7,844 nt of DNA from an uncultured Haloferula sp. (GCA_946885645.1 CAMPGU010000192.1:1-7844); one strand, 5' to 3'; positions 1 through 7,734 are shown, counted from the stretch's first letter. Notes: generated by a model not told the origin, from the letters alone. Numbers and translations: made by a program.

Positions 1-1
1 T

Positions 2-3000
2 GGCAAGAGCGCGTTGGCAAGCCGCCCGCACATCGAGCATTTGCTGCTGAAGAAGCCCGCGGGCTGGGATGGCGACCATTACGAGCGCCAGCTCTTCCTC
101 TGCCGCCGGGAAATCGAGCGGAAGACGAAGGATGTCAACGGCTTCTACATGCCGACCTTTTCGAGTCGCCTCATCTCTTACAAGGGCTTGGCGATGCCCG
201 CCGCGTTGCGCGCCTTTTATTGCGATCTGCAGGACCCGGATTTCCAGACGGCGATCTCGCTCTACCACCAGCGTTTCTCGACGAACACCTTCCCGGCTTG
301 GCCGCTTGGCCAGCCTTTCCGGATGATGTGCCACAACGGCGAGATCAACACCGTGGAGGGCAACCGCAACTGGATGGCCTCCCGCGAGGAGTTCTTTTCC
401 AGTCCGATCTGGGGCGACGACATCGCGCTGCTGCACGACCTCATGAACGAGCACGAGTCGGACTCCGCCTCGCTCGACCATGCCCTGGAAGTGCTGGTGC
501 TCTCCGGGCGTTCGCTGGAGCACGCGATGTGCATGCTGGTTCCCCCGGCGTATCGGAACGACGAGGACATCTCCGACGATCTCCGCGCCTTCTACCAATA
601 CATCCGCTCCTTCTCCGAGCCTTGGGACGGCCCCGCGGGTCTCGTTTACACGGACGGCACGAAGATCTGCGCATCGCTCGACCGCAACGGCCTGCGCCCC
701 TCGCGCTACAAGCTCACGGAGGACGGCCTGCTCTACATCGGCTCCGAGGCGGGCGCCGTGGTCATCGACGACGCCAAGGTGATCCGCAAGGGTCGCCTCG
801 GCCCTGGCCAGATGCTCTCCGTGGACACGTCAACCGGCAAACTGCGCAACGATCCGGAGATCAAGGAGGCGCTCGCCAAGCAGAAGCCTTACCGCCAGTG
901 GATCGACGAAAACCGGCTGGAGTTGCGGAAGTTCTGCTCTCCCGAGGCCTTGGCACCGGCAGAGGACTTTTCGGCTCTCGATCTTTCCCGCCAACAGGTC
1001 GCCCACGGCATCTCGCTGGAGGAACTGGACATGGTTTTCCCGCCGATGATCAAGAGCGCGCAGGAAGCAGTCTTCTCCATGGGCGACGATATTCCGCTCG
1101 CGGTGCTTTCCACCTACCCGCGCCTTCTTTTCACCTACTTCAAGCAGCGCTTCGCGCAGGTGACGAACCCGCCGATCGACCCGATCCGCGAGTGGGCGGT
1201 GATGAGCGCCTCGGCGGGCTTGGGGCCCGAGCGCAATCTGCTCGATGAAACGCCGGAGCATTGCCGCATCGTCAATCTGGAGTCGGCGATCCTCTTCGAG
1301 CACCAGGTGGACCGCATCAAGCATCTGGGCGAACACGGCTTTCCGGCCCGCGTGCTGGATATCACCTGGCCCGCTTCCGCGGGAAATGCCGGTCTGAAGG
1401 CCCGTTTGGATGAACTCTGCGCGGAAGCCGAGGCGGCCGTGGAAGAAGGCGTCAACATCCTGATTCTTTCCGACCGCGCTTCCTCCGCCGAACGCGTGCC
1501 GGTTCCCGCCATTCTGGCTACCGGCACGGTGCACCATCACCTGAACCGCGTGCGCAAGCGCATGCGCTGCTCGCTGGTGCTGGAATCCGGCGAAGTCCGG
1601 GACACCCACCAGATTTCATGCGCCTTCGGCTTCGGGGCCACGGCTGTCAGCCCCTATCTGGGGTTCGCCACGGTGCGCCAACTCGTGGCCGCCGATGCCG
1701 GCAAGGGCAAGCTCGACGGCATCAGCGTGGAGAAGGCGATGGCCAACTACGCCAAGGCTCTGGAGAAGGGCGTGCTGAAGATCATGTCCAAGATGGGCAT
1801 CTCCGTGCTGAACTCCTATCAGGGAGCACAGATCTTCGAAGCGATCGGAATCGGTAGCGAAGTGGTGGATTTCTCCTTCACAGGGGTGCAGTCGAAGGTC
1901 GGGGGCATCGGCTTCGCGGAGATTGCGGAAGAATCCCTGATCCGCCATCGCGCTGCTTTTGAAAGGCAGGTTCCCGCGGGCGAAACCCTCGACCTCGGCG
2001 ATCCCGGCTACAACCGCTACCGCAAATCGGGCGAGCGCCACGCGTGGACGACGGACGGGATCAAGAATTTCCACACTTTCGTGAAGAGCGGAAAATCCGA
2101 GGATTACGAGGAGTATGTGAAGGTGCAGCTTGAGACCACTCCGGTGGCGATCAAGGACCTCTTCGAATTCGTGCCCGCGGCTTCCGGTCCGATCCCGATC
2201 GGCGAGGTGGAGCCGGTCGAGAGCATCCGCCGCCGCTTCACCACCGCCGCGATGTCGCTGGGCGCACTCTCCCCGGAAGCCCACGAAACGCTGGCAATCG
2301 CGATGAACCGCATCGGCGGGAAGTCCGACTCCGGCGAAGGCGGCGAGGACGCGGTGCGCTTCAAGCCTTATCCGAACGGCGATTTTGCCCGCTCTTGGAT
2401 CAAGCAAGTGGCCTCCGGGCGCTTCGGGGTGTCCGCGCACTATCTGGTCAATGCCGACGAGCTCGAGATCAAGATGGCGCAGGGAGCGAAGCCCGGCGAG
2501 GGCGGACAGCTCCCGGGCCAGAAGGTGAACGCGCTCATCGCCCGCCTGCGTCACACGCAGCCGGGAGTGCAGCTCATTTCGCCGCCGCCCCACCACGACA
2601 TCTATAGCATCGAGGACTTGGCGCAGCTTATCCACGACCTCAAGGAAGTGAATCCGCGGGCCCGCGTGACGGTAAAGCTAGTCGCGGAAACCGGCGTCGG
2701 CACCGTTGCCGCCGGCGTGGCGAAGGCCAGTGCGGACACCATCCTCATCTCCGGCCACGATGGCGGCACGGGCGCGTCGCCCCTCTCTTCCACCAAGCAC
2801 GCCGGCTCGCCGTGGGAACTGGGACTTTCGGAGGCCCAGCAGACCTTGCTCCTCAACAACCTGCGCGACCGCGTCATCGTCCGTACCGACGGCGGCCTGC
2901 GCAACGGGAAGGACATCATCATCGCGGCAGCCTTGGGAGCGGAGGAATTCAACTTCGGCACCATCGCCATGATCGCGATGGGCTGCGTTTACGTCCGCAA

Positions 3001-4240
3001 GTGCCACTTGAACAACTGCCCGGTCGGCATCGCGACCACCGATCCGAAGTTCCGCGCGAAGTTCAAGGGCACCCCGGAAATGGTGATCAACTTCTTCAAC
3101 GGCGTGGCGGGTGAAGCTCGCGAGATCATGGCGAAGCTCGGCATCCGCACGCTGGACGAGCTGATAGGCCATCCCGAATTCCTCCGCCAGCGCCAGGTAC
3201 CCGGCCACCCGAAGGCGAACCTGATCGACCTGGGCCCCGTGTTGAAGGACGTGGTTCCCGACCTGGCGAAGCATCACGGGGTCGAGGAATCTTCGATTTC
3301 CCGCATCTGCGCGAAGGAGCGCAACGACGGAATCTCCCGGACGCCGCTCGACCTGCAGGTGCTGCGCGATCTGGCGAAAGCGGTGGGCACCGGGGAAATC
3401 CCCGAAGAGACGCCGGAATACGGTGCCGCCTCCACCCCGGACGCCATCGCGGAAGCCATCAAGGTCCTGCCCGACCGCCAGCCGGTCGAGCTGAGCTACG
3501 ACGTGGTGAATACGGACCGGAATATCGGCACCCGCCTTTCCGGTCGCATCGCCGAGATCCACGGTGACCGCGGCTTCAACGGCCACACGGCGGTCACGCT
3601 GAAGCTCCGCGGCTCCGCGGGGCAATCCCTCGGGACCTTCCTCGTCTCCGGGGTGAAGATCGAGCTGACGGGCGAGGCGAACGACTACACCGGGAAGGGC
3701 ATGGCCGCCGGCGAGATCGTCGTGAAGGTGTCTCCCGATGCGAAGTTCAATCCGGCGACGAACACCATCCTGGGCAATACCTCCCTCTATGGTGCCACCG
3801 GCGGCTACCTCTATGCAAACGGCCGCGCGGGCGAACGCTTCGCGGTCCGCAACTCCGGAGCCACGGCAGTGGTCGAAGGCGTGGGCGACCACGGCTGCGA
3901 ATACATGACCAACGGTGCCGTCGTCATCCTCGGCAAGACCGGGAAGAACTTCGGCGCGGGTATGTCCGGGGGCACCGCCTTCGTCTATGACGTGGACGGC
4001 CGCTTCTACTCCCGGATCAATCCCGAGATGGTGGTTCCCCTGCCCGTGCAGCGTGCCGAGGACGTCGCGGAATTGAAGCAGCTCGTCACTTGGCACGCGG
4101 AGAAGACGGGTAGCCCGCACGCGAAGGCGCTGCTGGCCGATTGGTCGGCGAGCTTGAAGAAGTTCGTCCGCGTAATTGCCAAGGAGCGTGCCGCGCTCGA
4201 GGCTGCGGAGGAGCAGCACGAAGCGGCATCAACGCGCTAG
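2..4240 (+). CDS. gltB: Glutamate synthase (GOGAT) large subunit, 5'-truncated by the window edge
   Basis: Makes glutamate from glutamine and 2-oxoglutarate in the cytoplasm. The glutaminase domain releases ammonia, which is channelled to an FMN/3Fe-4S synthase centre. The frame is open to the left edge, so the in-frame TTG at 14 is not the real start. About 1,412 residues are present; by comparison with E. coli GltB roughly 120-140 N-terminal residues, including the nucleophilic Cys, lie outside. Visible domains in order: rest of the class II glutaminase (HQRFSTNT, HNGEINT and NRNWM at 266-376; DRNGLRPSRY near 680-710), central domain (about 980-2100), FMN/2-oxoglutarate domain (about 2158-3140, with SDSGEGGED, KPGEGGQLPG, SPPPHHDIYS, SGHDGGTGASP), and the C-terminal GXGXG beta-helix (about 3488-4030). 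The 3Fe-4S cysteines are C-x5-C-x4-C at 2984-3019. The segment between GGED and IKQ-ASGRFG is short, so the roughly 27-residue loop of ferredoxin-dependent enzymes appears absent. This favours the NAD(P)H type that partners GltD. No gltD lies directly downstream. Confidence 0.97.
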   Translation, partial: GKSALASRPHIEHLLLKKPAGWDGDHYERQLFLCRREIERKTKDVNGFYMPTFSSRLISYKGLAMPAALRAFYCDLQDPDFQTAISLYHQRFSTNTFPAWPLGQPFRMMCHNGEINTVEGNRNWMASREEFFSSPIWGDDIALLHDLMNEHESDSASLDHALEVLVLSGRSLEHAMCMLVPPAYRNDEDISDDLRAFYQYIRSFSEPWDGPAGLVYTDGTKICASLDRNGLRPSRYKLTEDGLLYIGSEAGAVVIDDAKVIRKGRLGPGQMLSVDTSTGKLRNDPEIKEALAKQKPYRQWIDENRLELRKFCSPEALAPAEDFSALDLSRQQVAHGISLEELDMVFPPMIKSAQEAVFSMGDDIPLAVLSTYPRLLFTYFKQRFAQVTNPPIDPIREWAVMSASAGLGPERNLLDETPEHCRIVNLESAILFEHQVDRIKHLGEHGFPARVLDITWPASAGNAGLKARLDELCAEAEAAVEEGVNILILSDRASSAERVPVPAILATGTVHHHLNRVRKRMRCSLVLESGEVRDTHQISCAFGFGATAVSPYLGFATVRQLVAADAGKGKLDGISVEKAMANYAKALEKGVLKIMSKMGISVLNSYQGAQIFEAIGIGSEVVDFSFTGVQSKVGGIGFAEIAEESLIRHRAAFERQVPAGETLDLGDPGYNRYRKSGERHAWTTDGIKNFHTFVKSGKSEDYEEYVKVQLETTPVAIKDLFEFVPAASGPIPIGEVEPVESIRRRFTTAAMSLGALSPEAHETLAIAMNRIGGKSDSGEGGEDAVRFKPYPNGDFARSWIKQVASGRFGVSAHYLVNADELEIKMAQGAKPGEGGQLPGQKVNALIARLRHTQPGVQLISPPPHHDIYSIEDLAQLIHDLKEVNPRARVTVKLVAETGVGTVAAGVAKASADTILISGHDGGTGASPLSSTKHAGSPWELGLSEAQQTLLLNNLRDRVIVRTDGGLRNGKDIIIAAALGAEEFNFGTIAMIAMGCVYVRKCHLNNCPVGIATTDPKFRAKFKGTPEMVINFFNGVAGEAREIMAKLGIRTLDELIGHPEFLRQRQVPGHPKANLIDLGPVLKDVVPDLAKHHGVEESSISRICAKERNDGISRTPLDLQVLRDLAKAVGTGEIPEETPEYGAASTPDAIAEAIKVLPDRQPVELSYDVVNTDRNIGTRLSGRIAEIHGDRGFNGHTAVTLKLRGSAGQSLGTFLVSGVKIELTGEANDYTGKGMAAGEIVVKVSPDAKFNPATNTILGNTSLYGATGGYLYANGRAGERFAVRNSGATAVVEGVGDHGCEYMTNGAVVILGKTGKNFGAGMSGGTAFVYDVDGRFYSRINPEMVVPLPVQRAEDVAELKQLVTWHAEKTGSPHAKALLADWSASLKKFVRVIAKERAALEAAEEQHEAASTR

Positions 4241-4263
4241 ACGATCCAAGTCGAATTCAACGG

Positions 4264-4296
4264 GCCGGAGCAGGTTGATGCCTGCTCCGGCTTTTT
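4264..4296 (+). terminator. Intrinsic terminator of gltB
   Basis: Perfect 11-bp inverted repeat (GCCGGAGCAGG / CCTGCTCCGGC) around a 6-nt loop, followed at once by five T. It starts 24 bp after the gltB stop. The opposite strand has no matching T run, so it should act only on rightward transcription. It separates gltB from the genes downstream. Confidence 0.92.
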
Positions 4297-4521
4297 CGCG
4301 CGCGGACGCGGCGTCCAGGCAAGCTGTGGATTGACCCTGCCTCTCAAACGCGAGTCCGCCCGCTGCTGCGCGGCTTGGGTCTTGCATTCGGATTGACTGC
4401 TCTCCTCCGGCCCCCAATGGTTGAGTTAGAGTAGAAAACACTCTCCCTTGGCTCTCGCAACATTCGTCGCGTGCCATGGAGACAACATGACCCTATTCTC
4501 CGCCCGTTTCTCATTTGTCCC
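4297..4521 (+). promoter_or_regulatory. Intergenic region expected to hold the promoter of the repeat-protein pair
   Basis: The gltB terminator lies just upstream, so the next genes need a promoter in this stretch. The best candidate is TTGACT at 4393-4398 with AATGGT 17 nt further on (4416-4421). The -35 is good and the -10 poor. A locally AT-richer patch with TAGAGT and GAAAAC follows at 4427-4439. No Shine-Dalgarno sequence stands before the ATG at 4522, and the last 30 or so bases are pyrimidine-rich. A small GC hairpin (GGACG/CGTCC) occurs near 4304-4316 without a T tail. The placement of the region is sound; the exact promoter boxes are a guess. Confidence 0.3.
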
Positions 4522-5733
4522 ATGCTTGCTTGGAAATACCGACTCCTCCTCGCGGCCGGCGCGCTGGGGCTCGCCACATGGCTTGGCTATCGGGCCGAGC
4601 GCCACGTGATGGATGCCGCCGGGAGCAGGCCGGTGACGATCCAATCGGTGGTGCGGCGGGCGATGGCTCCCAAGTCCCGGACCGAGCCGATCGACCGGCT
4701 GACCCGGATCCGCCACAGCGCCGGGCGCAGCCAGCCGACGCCGCGGGAATGCGCGGAGTGCTGGGAAATCATCCGCGGCTTCTCGGTCGATGACGTGAAG
4801 GCGGGCCTGGCGGAGATCCCGCAGACGCCAGCCCGTGAGGTCAACGGGATGTTGATCGGCATGCTCTTCTTCCGCTGGGGCCAGATGGACCCGGAGACGG
4901 CGGCGCGGGAGGCGACGCAACCGCCCTATGACGAAAACTATATGGCGATTGCCTCCGTCGCAACGGCTTGGGCGGACCAGGACCCGGAGGCAGCCCTGCG
5001 CTGGGCGGCCACCGTCGAGTCACGGTTAGTGAAAAACTCGATCGGGAATACCGCGGGCAAGATGCTCGCGCTGCGCAGCCCGGCGGAAGCAGTGAAGGTT
5101 CTCACGGACCTTCCGGTGGCGAGAAACGGAGTGATCGCCGCGCTTGCCGGAGAGGCCAGCGGGACGGAGGAGGCCCGGCGAAAACTGATCTCCCAACTCG
5201 CCGCGCTGCCCGATCCTTCGATGCTACAGCAGTACTTGCGGCAACTGGGCTGGACCCTCGCTTACAACGACCCGGAGGCGGCGCGGTCGTTGATCGGCGA
5301 GGTGGAGCGCTCCGGGATTCCGGAGGAGGATATCGCCCGTGTGCGGTCAACAGTCCTGACTTACGCGGGGAGGACCGCGGCGGAGAAGACGGCCGATTGG
5401 ATGCAGCAGTTCGAAGCCAAGGCGACGCCCGAGGAACAGCAGTCCCACTTCTCCCAGTGGGCCGTGAACGAACCCGAGAAGGCCGCCGCCTGGGCTTCGC
5501 AGAAAGGCCGGGCGGACCTCGTCGCGGAAGTGGTGAAGAAGAACTCGCTCGGACTGCTGCGCTCGGACTGGCAGCCCGGCGTCCGTGAATCCTCAAACAG
5601 CCCATGGGTAAAGGGAGTCCTGACCCAGTACGAGGCGTGGAGGAAGCTCGACGCCACCGCCGCCGCGGCCTGGCTGCAGACCATGCCCATCGACATCCGC
5701 AACCACCTTTCCCAAGACCATGCCACGCGCTAA
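4522..5733 (+). CDS. Membrane-anchored W-DP repeat protein of unknown function, first of a pair
   Basis: Function not recognised. I chose the ATG at 4522 (403 aa) over the in-frame GTG at 4471. The ATG puts the hydrophobic segment (residues 8-22, LLLAAGALGLATWLG, preceded by K5 and R7) right at the N-terminus as a signal anchor or uncleaved signal peptide, and the extra 17 residues from the GTG look non-genic. The rest is predicted helical and outside the cytoplasmic membrane. Degenerate repeats of the form W-x(3-5)-(D/E)P-x-x-A(A) occur at W119/DP123, W150/DP154, W244/DP250 and W313/EP317. A terminal copy sits at W373 (WRKLDATAAAAW), and a weaker one near 181-191 lacks W. They resemble TPR- or HEAT-like helical hairpins, suggesting a scaffold; this is inference. 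The only cysteines form CAEC at 77-80. The 3' end overlaps the next gene by 14 bp, which implies translational coupling. I associate such proteins with Verrucomicrobiota, where they are usually annotated hypothetical. Confidence 0.85.
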   Translation: MLAWKYRLLLAAGALGLATWLGYRAERHVMDAAGSRPVTIQSVVRRAMAPKSRTEPIDRLTRIRHSAGRSQPTPRECAECWEIIRGFSVDDVKAGLAEIPQTPAREVNGMLIGMLFFRWGQMDPETAAREATQPPYDENYMAIASVATAWADQDPEAALRWAATVESRLVKNSIGNTAGKMLALRSPAEAVKVLTDLPVARNGVIAALAGEASGTEEARRKLISQLAALPDPSMLQQYLRQLGWTLAYNDPEAARSLIGEVERSGIPEEDIARVRSTVLTYAGRTAAEKTADWMQQFEAKATPEEQQSHFSQWAVNEPEKAAAWASQKGRADLVAEVVKKNSLGLLRSDWQPGVRESSNSPWVKGVLTQYEAWRKLDATAAAAWLQTMPIDIRNHLSQDHATR

Positions 5734-7033
5734 GCCCCTGCTCAAAGGCGGCCTGATGCTCGCTTTCCTGATCCTTCTCGCGGTCGGCGGCAAGCTGGCC
5801 GGCAAGCACCTAGCCCGGTCCGGGATTCTCCATCGCGACACACCCGGGGCCAAGACGGCAGCGCGTGACGCCGGGCTGAAGGATGGCGGCAGCATGGAAC
5901 CGGTGCGCGCCGATCTGGTGGCCACCAGCATCCGGCGTCTCGAGTCGCTCGCGGCGGGAAGTCCCAACCTCCGGATGGACTGGGAGGCGCAGTCGCAGAT
6001 GGATGCAATCATCGCCAAGCTTTCTGCCGCGGAACTGGCGGAGGTTTTCGCGGGCTTGAAGCCCCCCGCGATGGGCTATGGGGGGTCCTCTATGCTCGCT
6101 GTGAAAGTGGGTGCCGCGTGGATGGCCAAGGATCCGGATGCCGCGCTGAAGGCGGTGCTCGCTAAGGGGGACCCATCCCGCTCGGATGATCTCGCCCGCC
6201 AGATCTTCGGCAATTGGGCGCAGGACGATCCGCGGGCGGCTTTGGCTTGGCTGGATACGGCCGAGCTGCGGCCCGAGCATCCGGAGATGGAGGAGCAGCT
6301 CCGCAGGCTCGCGGCGATGGATGCGGTCGAGCGCGATTTCGAGCTGGCGACCACCGAATTCCTCAAGACCGATCCCTCGGCGAAATTGAATTACGACGAT
6401 GGCGGCCTCATGCAGGTTTGGGCCTACCGGTATGGCGATGACCCGGCGATGCGGAACCGGCTGGTGGAGTTCGCGAAGTCCACGGGGCGTCCGGGCGACT
6501 ATGCCGAGCTAAATGAAAATCTGCTCAGGCAATGGTCGCAGGAGGATGCGATGGGGATGCTGACTTACCTGCATGAGCTGCGTGACTATCTCGAGTCCGA
6601 TGCCGTGCCTGCCGCCGAGCGACCGACGGTGGATGCCAAGGCGGTGGCGGCGGCGATTTACCGCGAATACGACCGGCCCGCGCTGGAGTGGTGGCTGGAA
6701 CGCTATGGGGAAAACCGCGACACCCCCGCGCCCATGCGGGATGCGATGTCGCAGTGGACTCATAAATATCCCGACAAGGTGTTGCAGTGGTTCGACGAGC
6801 AGCCGCCTTCCCCGCAGCGGGACGCGCTGGCGTCTTCAGTGATCCCGGCGCTGATCGGGCAGAAGAAGTTCCAGGAAGCGGCGGGGACGATCGCGACCAT
6901 GCAGGACGCCGGTTATCGTCAGGCGGCGGCGGAAAGGCTGGAGATCCTCTGGAACGAGCAGGATCCAGATGCCGCTGCGGCGTGGCGGGCGAGCCTTCCT
7001 CAAGGAACCCTGGCCGATCCCCAAGACCGCTAG
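5720..7033 (+). CDS. Membrane-anchored W-DP repeat protein of unknown function, second of a pair
   Basis: Function not recognised; 437 aa. The ATG at 5720 lies inside the end of the preceding gene, 14 bp overlapping in another frame, so its translation probably depends on ribosomes ending there. Residues 1-10 carry four basic residues (R3, K5, K9 and nearby), then a hydrophobic stretch at 11-23 (GLMLAFLILLAVG) forms a likely signal anchor with the body outside the membrane. A linker of about 35 residues, rich in charge, Gly and Ala, follows. Repeats with the W-x(3-4)-DP-x-AA pattern lie at W134/DP139, W166/DP170 and W411/DP415. Degenerate copies occur at W272 (WSQED), 316-325 (EYDRPALEWW) and W346/P351. 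The protein has no cysteine. It ends like its neighbour, with a WNEQDPDAAAAW segment about 15 residues before the stop. Shared architecture and order suggest old duplication with strong divergence, or two members of one family acting together. No terminator separates it from efp, 117 bp on. Confidence 0.85.
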   Translation: MPRAKPLLKGGLMLAFLILLAVGGKLAGKHLARSGILHRDTPGAKTAARDAGLKDGGSMEPVRADLVATSIRRLESLAAGSPNLRMDWEAQSQMDAIIAKLSAAELAEVFAGLKPPAMGYGGSSMLAVKVGAAWMAKDPDAALKAVLAKGDPSRSDDLARQIFGNWAQDDPRAALAWLDTAELRPEHPEMEEQLRRLAAMDAVERDFELATTEFLKTDPSAKLNYDDGGLMQVWAYRYGDDPAMRNRLVEFAKSTGRPGDYAELNENLLRQWSQEDAMGMLTYLHELRDYLESDAVPAAERPTVDAKAVAAAIYREYDRPALEWWLERYGENRDTPAPMRDAMSQWTHKYPDKVLQWFDEQPPSPQRDALASSVIPALIGQKKFQEAAGTIATMQDAGYRQAAAERLEILWNEQDPDAAAAWRASLPQGTLADPQDR

Positions 7034-7150
7034 AGGTTCCCTGCCCCCTTTCCCTGATTCCCAAGGCTTCGCAGTTTCCCGCTGCGCCCCCTCCGCACTG
7101 CACTCCGCACTTGCTTCCCGCCCCTTCCGGCCCTATCCCGCCCTTCAACC
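7034..7150 (+). other. Pyrimidine-rich leader between the repeat-protein pair and efp
   Basis: 117 bp with about three quarters C or T on the + strand, no hairpin followed by T residues, and no Shine-Dalgarno match before the efp ATG at 7151. It contains a near-perfect 12-bp tandem duplication (CTCCGCACTGCA / CTCCGCACTTGC, 7091-7114) and a repeated TCCCGCCC (7116-7123 and 7136-7143). The efp transcript either reads through from upstream or starts in this stretch; the sequence does not decide. Confidence 0.5.
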
Positions 7151-7714
7151 ATGGCTAGCACGCCCGTCATCAACCTCCGCAAAGGACACGCCGTCCGCCA
7201 CAACAACGACGTCTGCGTCGTGATTTCCCACGAGCTCAAGACGCCGCCCCGCATGGCTTCCTACGTGGTGATGTCGATCCGCAGCGTCGCCACCAAGAAG
7301 GTCGCCAACCTGCGATTGACCTCGAACGATTCGATGGACTCGGTCCTCCTCGAGCGCATCCCGCACGAGTATTCCTACAAGGACTCCAGCGGCTACCACT
7401 TCCTCCACAACGAGACCTACGACGACGTGGCCGTGCACGATGATATCATCGACACCGTCCGCAATTACCTGATCGAGGGAAATACCTACACCCTGCTCTT
7501 CGCCGACGGTCTCGTGGCCGATATCGAGCTACCGCCTTCGATGGAAATGATCGTCGCCGACTCGCCGGAGGGCGTGAAGGGCGATTCCGCTAACAACGCC
7601 TACAAGTCGGCCACGATGGAAACCGGTCTGGTCGTGCAGGTGCCTCTTTTCATCAATCCCGGCGAGAAGCTCATCATCAAAACCGAGGACGGCTCCTACA
7701 TCAGCCGCGCCTGA
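7151..7714 (+). CDS. efp: Elongation factor P, arginine-tip variant
   Basis: Binds the stalled ribosome between P and E sites and speeds peptide bond formation at proline runs. At 187 aa it has the normal family length and three-domain layout: KOW-like domain I (about 1-64), OB domain II (about 66-127) and C-terminal OB domain III (about 128-187). The C-terminal EF-P signature K-x-A-x4-G-x2-[LIV]-x-V-P-x2-[LIV]-x2-G is matched exactly at residues 152-171 (7604-7663). The GVKGD and SYISRA motifs are also typical. The start ATG at 7151 gives the expected N-terminus (INLRKGH in place of the usual FRKG). Aligning domain I without gaps to common EF-P puts T-P-P-R (31-34) where K-P-G-K is usual. 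Arg34 thus replaces the lysine that EpmA or YmfI-type systems modify, and Met follows in place of Gly. Arginine tips are known in EarP-rhamnosylated EF-P and in EfpL/YeiP. The rest fits EF-P, so this is probably a divergent EF-P; an EfpL-like paralogue is possible. Confidence 0.93.
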   Translation: MASTPVINLRKGHAVRHNNDVCVVISHELKTPPRMASYVVMSIRSVATKKVANLRLTSNDSMDSVLLERIPHEYSYKDSSGYHFLHNETYDDVAVHDDIIDTVRNYLIEGNTYTLLFADGLVADIELPPSMEMIVADSPEGVKGDSANNAYKSATMETGLVVQVPLFINPGEKLIIKTEDGSYISRA

Positions 7715-7734
7715 TCTTCCTTTCCCTTTTCGAA

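Noticed and set aside
14..16. TTG as the start of gltB
   Set aside because: The frame is open upstream to the edge and the translated residues already match the middle of the glutaminase domain, so the gene starts outside the window.
220..1248. + strand alternative frame of 342 codons inside gltB
   Set aside because: Arg/Pro/Gly-rich translation typical of an out-of-frame reading; the gltB frame explains the region fully.
1616..2635. - strand open frame of 339 codons opposite gltB
   Set aside because: Same reason: an antisense shadow of conserved coding sequence, with a His/Arg/Leu-rich translation and no domain.
2678..4219. Long - strand open frame of 513 codons opposite gltB
   Set aside because: It lies antisense to well-conserved GltB domains, shows no recognisable motif, and is the usual shadow produced by GC-rich codon use.
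4304..4316. Small hairpin GGACG/CGTCC after the gltB terminator
   Set aside because: Five-bp stem with a 3-nt loop and no T tail; expected by chance in GC-rich sequence.
4471..4521. GTG at 4471 as the start of the first repeat protein
   Set aside because: It adds 17 residues before the hydrophobic anchor, has no ribosome-binding site, and gives an atypical N-terminus; ATG 4522 fits a signal anchor better.
5102..5809. - strand open frame opposite the repeat-protein junction
   Set aside because: Low-complexity Arg/Ser/Pro-rich translation; the + strand frames have anchors and repeats and explain the region.
7111..7139. TTGCTT-17-TATCCC as an efp promoter that would yield a nearly leaderless transcript
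   Set aside because: Only half of each box matches the consensus and the region is compositionally skewed; too weak to call.
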